DNA of 64,000 bases from Stereum hirsutum FP-91666 SS1 (Eukaryota > Basidiomycota > Agaricomycetes > Russulales > Stereaceae). The translations under genes were made by a program, and so were the position numbers. The notes beneath the pieces are model-generated. The model was given only the letters and a program-made list of their open reading frames with translations, did not search any database and was not told the DNA's origin. The stretch's first letter is position 1, and each line of letters opens with the position of its first letter. Below are positions 1 through 11,111 of this stretch, one piece after another. The DNA lies in contig NW_006763134.1 in NCBI RefSeq assembly GCF_000264905.1, positions 1,879,626 through 1,943,625 on the forward strand, read 5' to 3'.

Positions 1-1074
1 TACGAGATCGCGCTTCGTAAACACCACAATACGCTCACATACTCGAGCGGCGGCCGTTGGCGAGACGACAGATGCCTGTGTAGAAAGCCGTACACGTTCT
101 GTGCGCCACTTCTGAAGAGCACCTATAGAATGTGGACAGAGCGACGGTCAGTACGGGTACAACCGTCGAAAGAAAAAGAATGGAAGACAGTGGAAACCAG
201 GAACAACAGTTGCGTTTCTGGGGAATGGAGGTACCAAATTATGAAGCGGGCAAACGCCGCAAGGGGGAATGGAGGTGGCGGGTGGCATAACCCGTTGTAA
301 CGCGTCTGGATTAGCTCCATACGAATGATCCTAGGTGGCGGACCACTGATGACATGTGCGAGAACTAGTGTGCACGATGAGAAACAGTGGCAGTGGCAGT
401 GGCAGGAAAGACAAAGCCTAAGTAGGACGAATATGGTCCACGCCACCCAGTTCGACACTATATTGCGAATCTCCCGGGTAAGAATGGAATGACGTCGGTT
501 GAGTGGCAGTTGCCTTTGCTCCTTTGCTCTGCGGAGTGACTTGACACCATTACAAGTTAGATGAACGATCGTAGTGCGCAGACGTCCAAGGCATTCATGA
601 CACTCTTCGATCACAGACTTGGTACGGGAATGGAATGTCTTCCAGCCAAAGACAATAGAGCGGTGGCGTGGTAACTATTCAGCAGCCACGGAGCTGCGCT
701 AAACGATCTACACAACACTTAAAGTCTAGTGGCTGGCGTGGCGACTAGCATGGTGCCTGCATTTCGATCGTCATTTGACGAAAGAGGCCAAAGACTATGA
801 CCTTCAGTGGCAAAGAACGCGAGTCCAAAGACCAAAACAAGCCGAAGCACGAAAGCAACGCCACCACAAAAACCAACCAAACAAAAAACCAACCTTCAAA
901 CGTCCTATTAATACTCGTAAGCGGCAACCTCGCATCGCGCAGCTCAAGCACGATGTCCGTGCTCGACAACAGCGTGGGCAGCATATTCTGGAACTGGGCC
1001 ATGTGGCCCGGGTACCACGATGGCGGTGTAGGTAGCGCGGGGAATGCAAAACGCGCTGCGGTGCTGAGGGCCAT
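1..1074 (-). CDS. MTG1: Mitochondrial ribosome-assembly GTPase MTG1 (5' part, truncated at window edge)
   Basis: The start codon is at 1072-1074. The first exon (about 1074-894) encodes the circularly permuted GTPase N-terminus, with WYPGHMAQFQNML followed by LELRDARLPL. This corresponds to the W(F/Y)PGHM and EVHDARIPL signatures of the RbgA/YlqF/Mtg1 family. The G4 segment ERIVVFTKRDLV (NKRD-type guanine specificity) is read on the minus strand from about 41 to the window start. MTG1 GTPases help assemble the mitochondrial large ribosomal subunit, so a mitochondrial location is expected. The two parts are separated by roughly 820-850 nt with no coding match, against 45-100 nt for most introns here. 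The donor is clear (GT at 893-892). Two acceptors are possible, before 75 or before 41, and the second keeps phase. G1, G3 and the rest lie outside the window. The family call is firm. Whether this copy is functional or interrupted is open. Confidence 0.85.
385..402. repeat. CAGTGG hexamer, three copies
   Basis: CAGTGG is repeated three times in tandem inside the presumed long MTG1 intron. No function is inferred. Confidence 0.7.
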
Positions 1075-3038
1075 CGCCTTTAGTGAAGAATACCTTGAAC
1101 AGCCTGCTCAATAGGAGCGCTTGGCTGTGAGCTGGCCGGCACTAGGAGAAAGCCGTCGGACGGGAAGGCAATACTAGAGCGAGTCAAGAAGCCTGCCGGA
1201 AGACGAGCTGAACGGACAAGAACAGCTGGACGACTTGAAGAGTCCGTAGCAGTCAATTGCGAAGATTTCCTGGTTGTTGAGATGATTTGGGGTCTAGATC
1301 CTGTGACCTGTGTGAACAGAAACAATCACGCAGCCAATCAGTTACCGCTATTTCACTCCTCAACCGTGCGGTGCTGGCAAACAAGTACGTGGCCAAATGA
1401 CCCGAACACAAATAGAGCAGTTAGGAGTTTACCGCGCAGTGCGGTGCAAAGCGCGGGTTTTTCCCCAGCTCTCCGTGTGTGAGGCAATTCCAAAAACAGG
1501 GAACAGAAGGCTTGCTTACCCGTGTGAGAAAAATCCAAGCCTGAGATTACGAATACGAAGCGCGTTCGTCCTGAGTCCTAATCGTTCTCGCGAAAAAGGT
1601 TCGCAGACTGATTGCCTCAAGAACTGCAGCAGAGCTCCGTGTGGCGAAAGGAACGAAGAAGACAAGGTTCGGTGGCACAATCAACCTCGACTGGTTGCGA
1701 TGGACGCGGTTGGAAACAGAGATTTTGCGCCCGGTGTGCTCCGAGCGTCGGCTCGCAGCCACTCGGAAACACGCACGGAAAAACACGGAAACGAAAAAAC
1801 GCGCTGAGTTCCAAACTGAATTCTGACCCCGCAGGCCGCTCATTTGACATTTCGGGAAAGCGTGGGCCGAGAGCCAGTCCGGTGGCGCCGTTGACATAAC
1901 CCACAAATACACACGACGCGCCACGGAAGCTTTCGTTGGGTGCTGGCACCCACAGGCTGAGGTTGGTGACAACGCACGCTGACAGTGAACGCAGTGTGAA
2001 TCCGGGTGGAGTTTCTTCTTTCCTGCTTCGTTCGTGATCATCATCCATCGTGCACGCAGCAGCACAACGGTCCAGTCTGGTTGTCCATCCATAAACCCAT
2101 CCTGGATACGTTGGACCCTGGCCTGGTAGCTACGCGATGACAAATGGTCGTTTGGTTCGATTGTTCTGCGACCTTCCAGTCAGTTCGAGATTCGACGTCC
2201 GCCCTGGTGGTGTGACTTTTTGCGAATCCCATCGTATCGCATCATCATCGCGGTAGGGACCGGTTCCTGGATGCAACTCCATCTTGACACCAGAACATTC
2301 GAGAAGAAGGCTCCAAAGATTGTGACACAACGCATGATTGGAGATGATTGAGGGGGAAGGTGTCAGCGGCAATTTTGACATGTTCGATTCAACGTATACG
2401 GTATTCAACTATCTCCATCTGATAGCGTTATGCATGTAAGTATCTGAAAAATCATATTGTAGTAACTCTACTCGTAGGGATAGGGATAGGGATAGGACTC
2501 GGGGATAGGTGGAGGTTGGGATATAGCCACTGGAAACTTCAGGCTCTTTAGTAGACGGTTAGCAAAGCAAGAGATATAGAGGCAAGCATGAGTAGATAAA
2601 ACTGGACGGGATAGAGGACAAGAGAAGGATCGAGTGTGAATCAGGGATTTTTGGGTCCGCATCGAAACGGGTGCTCGAGGCGAGGTGTAAAGGATGGTAA
2701 AGGGTTGGGTGAATCGCGAATCAAGAAAGCAAGGTGAAAGTACACGGGAGGAGATAGAAAAAGCAAGGCGAGATAGAATAGCGAGAACCAATAAATGTTG
2801 CGGAGAAAAGGAGAAGAACAACGGTGTCTGACATATAGCCCCATTACCCTAAACGCAAGAAATCGAGAACACGACAGAAGAGAATTGCATACAGTCGAGC
2901 AAGATAGTGTGAAGCAACGCTCGGCAGAGATGAGAGCGTCGAGGGAGCGTGGTGCACCCTCGGTGTTCTGATAGACGTGGAGATATGAGTGGCCGACAAC
3001 AACTATGACAACGGGAGAGAACACACCGTCAAGGTTTC
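1075..3038. other. No supportable gene
   Basis: The stretch lies upstream of MTG1 and downstream of the 3039-3815 gene. Open frames of 100-200 codons exist on both strands (for example 1547-2143 minus), but they overlap each other, lack recognisable motifs and have odd composition. The right part probably includes the 3' UTR of the 3039-3815 gene. Confidence 0.6.
2475..2496. repeat. TAGGGA short tandem repeat
   Basis: TAGGGA is repeated three times and then starts a fourth copy; a related GGGATAGG follows at about 2502. It resembles telomere-like sequence by composition, but the unit is not TTAGGG. It probably lies beyond the 3' end of the 3039-3815 gene. Confidence 0.7.
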
Positions 3039-3815
3039 CTAGATCCACTGGTCCTGACCGACACCGATAGCGTCAAAGCTCTTTCCACTCCTCGTCCTTC
3101 TTTCACGTAGGAGAGGAACGTCGTCTAGGTTGATCAACTTGTCGGAAGGCGGAGGAGAGCCCTCGACCCAGCCCTTCCAGCCCTTCTTGGCCGCGACGCG
3201 CTTCTTCCTCGGTCGGTCACGGGCAGAGGCTGAGGCAGTAGGTGTGTGGGCATCATACGAGCGGTCATCGTCCCACTCGTCGTCTGGGGTATGTGGTCTC
3301 TTGGACGAGGTGCGGGAGGTGCTCGAGGAGATGGATGGACCAGGGGTGGTGGGTGGAGAAGAGAGATGCATCGGTGGAGGAGTAATAGAGACAGACCGTT
3401 GAGGTTCAGGCAGCCGGATAGCAGGGCGTGCGCCCCAGAAGGACGAAGGACTGGTAGCGAGAGACTGTTGGGCAATGGCAGGCCAGATAGTAGAGGACTT
3501 GCGCTGGGACGCGGCTTCAGGGGTCGCAGTGCGCTTGGTGACGCTGGGCACGGGCTTCGGCTTGGACTGCGCGACGGCCTGTGCCTTCTTCCTCTCTCGT
3601 TCCCTCTCCCTCTCGCGTTCGCGCTCCCTCTCCTTCCTCTCTCGCCGCCTCTCCCGCTTCTCTTCCTCAGTCTTCTCGACCGCGCGATAGATGGGGACAC
3701 CGTTGAGAACGCTTGTCAGGACGTCACGACGAGGCCGGGCGTCGAAATCCCCAGCGAAGACAGAAGTAGCGGTTCGACGCTGCCGTTTGTGAGGTGGGAT
3801 GGTGTAGGAAGGCAT
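3039..3815 (-). CDS. Charged, disordered, probably nuclear protein of unknown function (258 aa)
   Basis: A single-exon frame from ATG at 3815. The N-terminus MPSYTIPPHKRQRRTATSVF carries a basic cluster (HKRQRR) that could be a nuclear localisation signal. Residues about 48-82 form an almost pure Glu/Arg tract (alternating ER), predicted as a single charged helix or coiled coil. A Ser/Thr/Pro-rich low-complexity middle follows (about 95-185). The C-terminal block KKGWKGWVEGSPPPSDKLI (residues about 210-228), with the following LINLDDVPLLRERRTRSGKS, is the least repetitive part and looks conserved. I do not recognise a named family. A TATA box lies about 100 nt upstream. The frame stays open through low-complexity coding sequence and the start has a matching promoter element, so I regard it as real. 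Function is unknown. Confidence 0.7.
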   Translation of the reverse strand: MPSYTIPPHKRQRRTATSVFAGDFDARPRRDVLTSVLNGVPIYRAVEKTEEEKRERRRERKERERERERERERERKKAQAVAQSKPKPVPSVTKRTATPEAASQRKSSTIWPAIAQQSLATSPSSFWGARPAIRLPEPQRSVSITPPPMHLSSPPTTPGPSISSSTSRTSSKRPHTPDDEWDDDRSYDAHTPTASASARDRPRKKRVAAKKGWKGWVEGSPPPSDKLINLDDVPLLRERRTRSGKSFDAIGVGQDQWI

Positions 3816-3912
3816 GATGTGGATAGCGGCCGCGATTGCGGGGGAATGTGCGCGCAGTGGGGTGGCGGAGCGGTGAGGGGAGTGGGCGTGGAGGAGGGCG
3901 AGCCCGCGCGTT

Positions 3913-3920
3913 CTTTTATA
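3913..3920 (-). promoter_or_regulatory. TATA box upstream of the 3039-3815 gene
   Basis: The minus strand reads TATAAAAG, 98 nt upstream of the ATG at 3815, the usual distance for a fungal TATA element. A second TATATA lies about 15 nt further upstream. Confidence 0.55.
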
Positions 3921-6900
3921 GGAATCTGTATATAGGCTTCGGCTGTCAACAGAGCCACGTGCCCGTCTTCGTCAAGTTGTTTGTTCTTCGTAAACACGGC
4001 CGAATATCAGAATTCGATGCTTCCGCGGCTCCCACGCTAGCCCGCGTTCCTGCTTTCGCCTCTCCATTCTTCCCTCTTTCGTCCGCTACATTGTGTCCTC
4101 CGCCGTCCCTTCTTGCCCTAGAAGGCCTGTGCTCGGAAAAATAATAGAGCGATATGAGCTTGCCTTCACGACAGTCATTCTCTGTCTGAGTCGAGGACAG
4201 CATGGCACCGGCGCTTTTGGCAGGGACGACCTGATTTCTGAATGGAGATATCCATCTAGCCCACCTTCCGAGCTAGTCCCGTTTAGGCAGTTGGTCTACG
4301 CCTGCCGAAAGCGGGGCACGCCCCTACTTTCCTCCATATAGCACGCGTTGTTCCCCCACCGCTTTTCTCTCCGCCGGGAAATCAATCCAATCGATTTCTC
4401 ATCATCCGTTCTTCCCACAGCTTCATATCCCTTTGTCTTCCCTGAAATCCTTTGTCCCCCTCATGCGCAATATTCTTTTTCACAGACGGAACTCGGAACT
4501 CGCCGTCGCTCTTTTCTGCGCGGTTTCAGGGCTTTTACGGCGAGCAGTGCCCTAATTCTCACACTGAACGTGGGGCCTCGTCACCACAAGGGTTCCCGAG
4601 TCACGAAAGTAAATCCTAGTAACCCCTATCCTCGCCCTCTGGCGCACGCGCAGGAGCCACTCCATTCTTAGCCCTGATACTCCCTGATGTCCTATCCTCC
4701 AATCGCACCCCTTTGTTCTCCAGTATCTCGTATTCGGCAGTAGCCAGGGAGCCCTTTGTCCTTCCTACGCCTTGACGACCCAATCGTATTCCATCGGTGG
4801 GCTCATGTTTGTGCGCCACCGTGCACATGCTTGCTTTGTTCCGCGCCTGGGCTGGCTATTCACTAATTCAGTGCTTACTTCTTCCTTTCTTCGGACGGAA
4901 AGATCCATAATACTCTCAGTGTTCATTCTCATAACACTTCTATTCGGCAAAGACGGCAGTTGATCATGCGGACACGATCCTGCCTTCTGCCCCGCCGTGT
5001 CCCTGTAGATCGTCCTTCTGACACCGAACGAGGAGTGGACGTGGCCCCCACCGTCCTAGATCGGTGGAGCCACCTCACCTGGGCCGCCTTGGCTCGTTTA
5101 ACACAAAACGTCTCAACTCTATCACGCTCGTCGCTCAATCGAGAGCCAGAGACAAAATGTGTACCTGGGACGGTTGATCTGCATGATGCTGCAACGGGCC
5201 TCAAGGATCAATGACTGTCGTTATCGTCCGACCGGCGCAAGTGAGTCGTTCCTTCGCTTTTTACGTCTCCACACATGTATTAAGTTAACATGCGCCCAAC
5301 ATCCCTTATGCGGTCTTTCCGAGTCCCATCACGATCAGACAGTGATCAGACACTACCCTCCGGGCCTTCGCGTCGGACCTCGCCTGTATGTGCCTTTTCT
5401 GTCCCGCATCTCAAGAGTTTGAGTCTGTGTAAGAGCGCGTGCATGATGTGCGTTTTCTCTCTCACGTTCCCATCTCGGCGCCTCACCCCATAACTTCTAT
5501 GCTCCCAAAAATAGGCCTACGCTCGAACCTCAAAACCTTCTGCTCAATGCATGATGGCGTGGTATGGAATCTAGGTCGAACGAACATCTATTTATTACCG
5601 CTTGTGCTCTCCGAGGACCGACAGCAGCCCGCGTTCTCCGCTTTGTCTCCCGTCCGTGCGCTGATCTATGATCAGGAGCAGATAAGTTACATGGGTTCCA
5701 GTCATGCATACAGTACTTACCCATCATGCACATGCGAGGCCGGCGCAGCGGCATGCACGCACACTAAAAAACGTGTCAGGCCATGAGAAGGCCTGTTCTT
5801 TGCTACTTAGGTTCGATCTCATGTGGTTGGTGTGTGGTTCGTGGTTCTTCATTACCTCACAGCGCATACCGAATGACTCTTCAAAACTCGACTTCGCGGC
5901 GCGTTTACGCACTTTGCTAGTCAATGCGTCTGCGCTTTGAGTTTCATGCATCTATTTTGCGTGCGGTGGGTCGCAGGGTGCTGTTTTATGTTGTTCATTA
6001 TCATGATCATGATGACGGATGCTGGTTATCATGCACGCCAGTGATCCTTGGCGATTACACCCTTTTGTGTACTTATCCTTCCAAACCTTCTCTCGCCCGC
6101 CTCTATTTCCGATCCCAGAACGCGCGAGAATGGTATAGCCGATATCTACGATCTACGGTCTCGGTCGCGCTTATGTCTTCCTGCGACGACCCTTGTTCGT
6201 TCTTTGTCGGCAACTTGGCTTGAGCAGAAGATGCCACTCGATGCGTATGCGTACAGCCTGCCGAGTCGGTGATCCTTCGTATATTGGATAGAACATATTC
6301 GGCTACGAGCTGTGTCGTGCCGAATATCGGGCGCAGATGGGTGCATATGCATGTTTGAATGTACTTATGGGTGGGTGGCGTAGTAATGGTTTCTGGGTGA
6401 CGTGCCCCAATTGAGATCGAGCATGGGTCCGTTCATATGTTATGTGAAGCGAACGGTCTGGTTAGTTGAGCCTCGCTTTCCATTGTTGAAATCAGAGCGT
6501 TTTCATTTTCAGGGGTACGGCATACGATCGTTAATCGTTAATGGTTGCGAAAACTAGTCTGCACCTGCGCCTGCACAAGACTCTGCCACTCTGCCACTCG
6601 ACGCCACGCCACTCGTTATTTGTCTTGGACAATGATGATGATCGGAAGACTATAGAACCCCTTTCTCGACAGTATGACGCCACTCGTTCATTCATGTCTC
6701 TTCTCAATAGTCTTACATTAGAGGCGACCACGAAGGCCGAGCATGATCTCATTTGCGGGGTTTAATACTGCGACCGCACGGATGACGCGCATCATCTACA
6801 AACTACAATTTCCATGCATCATCGCCTTCTGAATCCTCTTCGTGATCTCACCACCGCGCACTACACTGGCATGTGGTAGCCTGCTCGGCGTTCAAAGCAT

Positions 6901-7608
6901 CCCCCGTTCACGAAGACATGTCTAGAGTTGGTCTGTGTTTCAGAACCACGAGCGCAATCTGAAATCTGAACCTTCGAAGTTCGAAGGCTGAGAATGGAAC
7001 GGTGTGGGGTGTGGCTGTTCTTGGGATGTTCGTTCGTTGGGCGCTTGCGATGATGATGATGATGTAGTACTGCAGTATAGGTACTCAATATCGAGTGACC
7101 GCTTCATTGATTGTTGTTTGCCGGCGTCCTTGTGGAGGCGGGAGTATCGTTTGTAGCCTCAAGTGTTGACTCACTTGACATTCTTCTGCGTACCCGCCGT
7201 CAGTGCGACTGCGGATCTTGGAGGATGTATATAGGTAGTATGGAATGTTGAAAGTGTCGAGAGCGCCGGAGGGCGCTTGGGTTCTTCTTTTCTAGATGTC
7301 TATGCATATTGTGTTTGTAAAAGGTGAGAGGTTCCGTGTCGACCATGTAGTTTGGTGGCGTACTGCGATACATGGACGTAGCTCGCTTGCCCCTCTTCTG
7401 ATAAGTGACACCTCGAGTTTGTTTTCCCTGATCTCTTCTAACATTTATGTGGTCGTCCCAGGTAAGCATAGCAGAATGGTGGACGACAAGCTATGTACGG
7501 ATCTGTTGACACAAGTGTTGGTGATCTTCAGGGGCCGACTGGTATAGCTCGAACGAGCCATTTTTGAATGAATCATCCGAGAGAATGGAGACCCGTATAA
7601 CAGAACCT

Positions 7609-8175
7609 GTTTCACGTCTCTGGGCACGGCCACGACCGGTCAAACACATTCGTGGCTCCTTTACCAGCGTTTTCAATAGTAAGTGTCCTTGGTCGGGCAT
7701 GCGAGGCTGTTATTAATCTTCGTCTTTCTGTTTCACGACTCTGTCTCTGGATACAGTCGGTCAACATATTTTTGCACGGACGCTCAAGCCTTGCATTTGA
7801 GTGGCCCCCTTGATAGGCGACACTCTGGATCGTGGCTTCTTTGCCAGCGTGCGACAAGGTGACTCAGAGCCTCCCGCGTCGGGCATGTGCGGCTACTCAA
7901 TCTTCTGTTCCTTTTGCTTGTCGGCTAGGTCTCGCTTCTCAAGGTTTCACTAGTCGAAAAACTCGACCTCGATGAACCTGCTACGCCATACCATTCGCGA
8001 CATGTTCATAAGGATCTAGGTCGGCCATGTGCGATTACTGAATCTTCAGCTCCTTTTCCTGCTATCTAATTCGTCTCTCAAGGTTTCAGCAGTCGCTAAT
8101 GTCGCCTCGTAGAGCCTGGTGCGTTACACCGTTCGCTACATAGTCATAAGGATCTGCACGATGGACGATGAAGTT
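7609..8175. repeat. Degenerate tandem array, about four units of 120-215 bp
   Basis: Ordered landmarks recur. GTTTCA is at 7609, 7730, 7944 and 8083. TCGG(G/C)CATG(C/T)G is at 7693, 7879 and 8021. CATAAGGATCT is at 8007 and 8145. A 20-mer beginning CGTGGCT and ending CCAGCGT is at 7651-7670 and 7831-7850, with 18 of 20 positions identical. The last two units are about 139-142 bp apart and the first two about 180-187 bp. The units are diverged and contain no shared open frame. Confidence 0.65.
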
Positions 8176-8194
8176 CGCCATGTTTCATCGCCGG

Positions 8195-8479
8195 TCAATA
8201 CAGGACCCTGGTCACGGTTCCCTGGGCTATAGTCAACTCATAGACATGATCACACCCTACTTTCTTACCCAAGCAGGTCTCGACCTGTTGTAGCCTGTCT
8301 CGGATCAACCTTACCTCTTTGTGCTTATATAGGTCTTCACCTCGGCGACCCACATACCCACTCGTCGACTTGTGGATGATCCCCAAAATATCCCGTTTGT
8401 GTACGTTTTTTATGCTCTTCCATTCTCGACGATCAAACATTGGTTCCCTGACCCTTCCGGTCACCTTTCCAGGACCCAT
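8195..8479 (-). CDS. Possible small unknown protein or gene fragment (94 aa)
   Basis: An open frame right beside the tandem array. Its composition looks protein-like, with a charged middle (YKHKEVRLIRDRLQQVE) likely to be helical. There is no recognisable domain, no clear splice sites and no homolog known to me. It may be chance or a relic. Confidence 0.15.
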   Translation of the reverse strand: MGPGKVTGRVREPMFDRREWKSIKNVHKRDILGIIHKSTSGYVGRRGEDLYKHKEVRLIRDRLQQVETCLGKKVGCDHVYELTIAQGTVTRVLY

Positions 8480-10071
8480 CTCGGTCGGTGTTCACAGATG
8501 CAAGTGTTTAGCTACGCACCTGAAACTACGGCAAGGGTGGCTCCTGCAGCAGGGTTCCAACGACGTTTGAAAGATAAACATAGCACACCGGATGTTCCGT
8601 CTACCCAAAACAAGGCGATCTACGCTTCACGGCCAGGTGGGGAAGCTACTCTTCAAGGGTGTACGTCCCCGCACTTACTCCGTTAGGGGAGGACGGCGAC
8701 TCAGCTACACTGACCCACTTAGGGCTACTACCCTGTTGGGTCCATCCGATGACGACTTGGCTGCGAGTATAGCCGTGAATTTAGCGACCAATCGGCAAAG
8801 GGAAGGAGCAAAGCATCAGAAAACTCTATAATTAAAAACCGCTTACTGGGGCTTGGGGTCACGCTTGGAATGCCTGCGTGAGTAGATCTCCTTGGATCAC
8901 GAGCCGGGATCTTCGGCGTCGCAGGGAGGATTATGACGATGACTCAGCGAACGCCGCTCGCCTCCGTGCATGAGACAGAGACAGTCCAGTTTGCTTTCCA
9001 AGAACCCGTCGTATTGCGCATGGTTGTTGCCAAATGCATATGTCGAGTGTAATTCTGCTAAGATGTTTCTATTCCGGATCCGGCGTGACATGGTCTCAAC
9101 GGGTGCCAGAACCTCATGCTTCCATCCCTGGTTCCTACGTCTCTGTTGCGCCCTCCGATTGTGGCGTTATGTTGGTGGTGTTATCAACAGTAGAAGACAG
9201 AGATGGTGATGGAACTCCCCACTTCAGTCGATCTACTAGCTCCATAGCGTTAGATGTGAGTTGTATTCGGATAGTCCTGGTTAGTGTTTCCTAATGCGAT
9301 TTATCTCCTTTGGATGCTGCTCATGCCGACTGCTGTCACGACCTGATGGTACTTCAATGTTTCTGATAAGCTCTCGTGTGATGCCAGACGAAAAGGGGCT
9401 ACCAGAAATGCACAACCGGAGCATAATATATTGCAATAGCTGCGCTTTCAAGATTATTGTCCAACTTCACAACCATGGTCAACATTGGGTCAACATCAAG
9501 GCACACATAACCACTTTCTTGGTTCAATCTTGTATGAGAGTAAATTGTTGGTGTCCATGACCGTACTGTACGGATGGATATCAGTGCGCCTTCAAGTTAG
9601 GTATCACCAATGCAAGTCATTGCCAAGTTATTTTGAGGAGTGACCGCGCAGTCAGGGGCCTCCGATGTCCATCGTCCTTACTGAGCTATAAATCACGTTC
9701 TAGCTCGCCAGACTTTGTATGCCCCTGGAGTTATCTATTCTGATTTGATGGCCAATAGTCGAAGGAGCAACCAGGCTTCAAGCATCGGGTCTCTACGACG
9801 GAGGGGAGCGCCACACTCAGTGCCACACGCGAGAAGTTCGAACTATCCGGCAGGGGCCGGGCGGAGGTAAGAACGAAAGTCTTCCGGCAAAGTGGCGCTC
9901 GCAGCTCCGTGGCAGCTGACGGCCTCGTCACCGCTATGGGATCCGAACATCGATGTCTTGTGCTTCTTGACTTTCACCTTTCTTTCTGCTTCTGACCGGC
10001 AAGGACGCCACTTGTCTTACCTGAAGATACTACTGCTTTCATACACACTGCACTGCGTGACCTGAAATCTG

Positions 10072-11111
10072 ATGTCTGCCTCCGACCGGATGTTGGGGTC
10101 GCGCGGAGAGCTTGACCTGTCGAAACCGATCAGTGTGGCTTACCAGCTCAAGCTATCTCACACGAGCGTCCTCGACTCTACATTCATCGATGCGAAATCA
10201 CGCAGGGCCATCTACATGACTGCAACTCACGAGGGTGCGACCAGCCTGATACGACTGAGTGAGCATGGAGAGGAAACGGTCGTCGGAGAGGTTTGGTGGC
10301 AAGGTGGCCGAGGAAATCATGGCGGGACGGGGCACGGACTAGTGGTCGTGCACGAGCAGACAATGCGGTTCGAGGGCTTTCTAAAGAGGTCAAATGGCTT
10401 TCTCAAGAACAAGTATAGCTCCTTTCGCCTCAACACTTTCCAGCAGACGCTGACCACGTTCTTTCGAACAGATGCAAGGTCTTTCAGGCCGATGGCATGC
10501 ATTGCCGATGGCGGCGTGGAGCGAACTCCAGCCTAGTTTATCCTGCCATGCGCACCTTCTTCTGTCAGCTCACGTCTTACACCCGACCGCCCACTTCATC
10601 TACATCACGAAACGCGTCTTCCACCTCCGTTACGGTATCTCCCGAGCGTATGGTTGCGCTCTTTACCTCGCCGGATCCAGGCAGCGTCAATCCAGAAATC
10701 TTGGTATACGATGTCGGTGCAAACATTATGGATGAGGTGATCCTGACCTGTATCATGGTATGCGCCGGGAAGCTCGAGTGGCGAGAGATTGACACGGCTG
10801 GGAGACTGAGTCGCGAAGGATACCCAGGGCTATCAGGTCGTTACTCCGCGTCTCATCCTCAGCTCGGGCTCGGTCGATCAATTTCCATAACGAGCTCTGC
10901 TTTTTCCCGTATGTATGCCACCACGGCAGTCACCGAGTCTGAAGACGACGACGAAAGACTACCGCCAGCGTATCTTCGTTCGGTACCGGCTGGAGAGCAG
11001 ACAGTGCATATTATTCACGGAGAGACGGACAATACTGACATTGAGGATGATGTGGTGGCGTTAGACTCCCTGGATAATCGTCGAGAAGCAGCCCCGAGCT
11101 ATGATACCTAA
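10072..11111 (+). CDS. DUF6593-family protein (326 aa, two exons)
   Basis: Exons are 10072-10412 and 10472-11111, with a 59-nt GT-AG intron. Joining them restores the family core VFQADGMHCRWRR, which is out of frame in the unspliced reading. The N-terminal half is the typical beta-rich DUF6593 region: SVLDSTFIDAKSRRAIYMTA, then ETVVGEVWWQGG, then MRFEGFLKRSNGFLK. The conserved end NIMDEVILTCIMVCAGKLEW covers about residues 205-225. About 100 further residues are acidic and disordered (SEDDDERLPPAY). DUF6593 is a basidiomycete-expanded family with no known biochemical role. There is no signal peptide or membrane segment, so a cytosolic location is likely. Neighbours on both sides are gene-poor. 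The exon structure is well supported; function is unknown. Confidence 0.85.

Larger units (their letters stand above)
3816..10071. other. Gene-poor 6.3 kb stretch
   Basis: I find no spliceable protein-coding gene here. Open frames are short, overlap on both strands and match no family I know. The stretch holds the promoter of the 3039-3815 gene at its left end and a degenerate tandem repeat at 7.6-8.2 kb. Repeated runs of CATGCA-like and pyrimidine-rich words are seen, without clear terminal repeats. Confidence 0.55.

Noticed and set aside
1547..2143. 198-codon minus-strand frame, with overlapping plus-strand frames at 1397-1899
   Set aside because: No domain, unusual composition, frames open on several strands at once, and no splice-linked neighbours.
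2475..2496. Telomeric or interstitial telomere repeat
   Set aside because: The unit is TAGGGA, with only three to four copies, not the canonical TTAGGG.
3130..3935. Long plus-strand and second minus-strand frames over the 3039-3815 gene
   Set aside because: They are mirror frames of the low-complexity Glu/Arg and Ser/Pro coding sequence.
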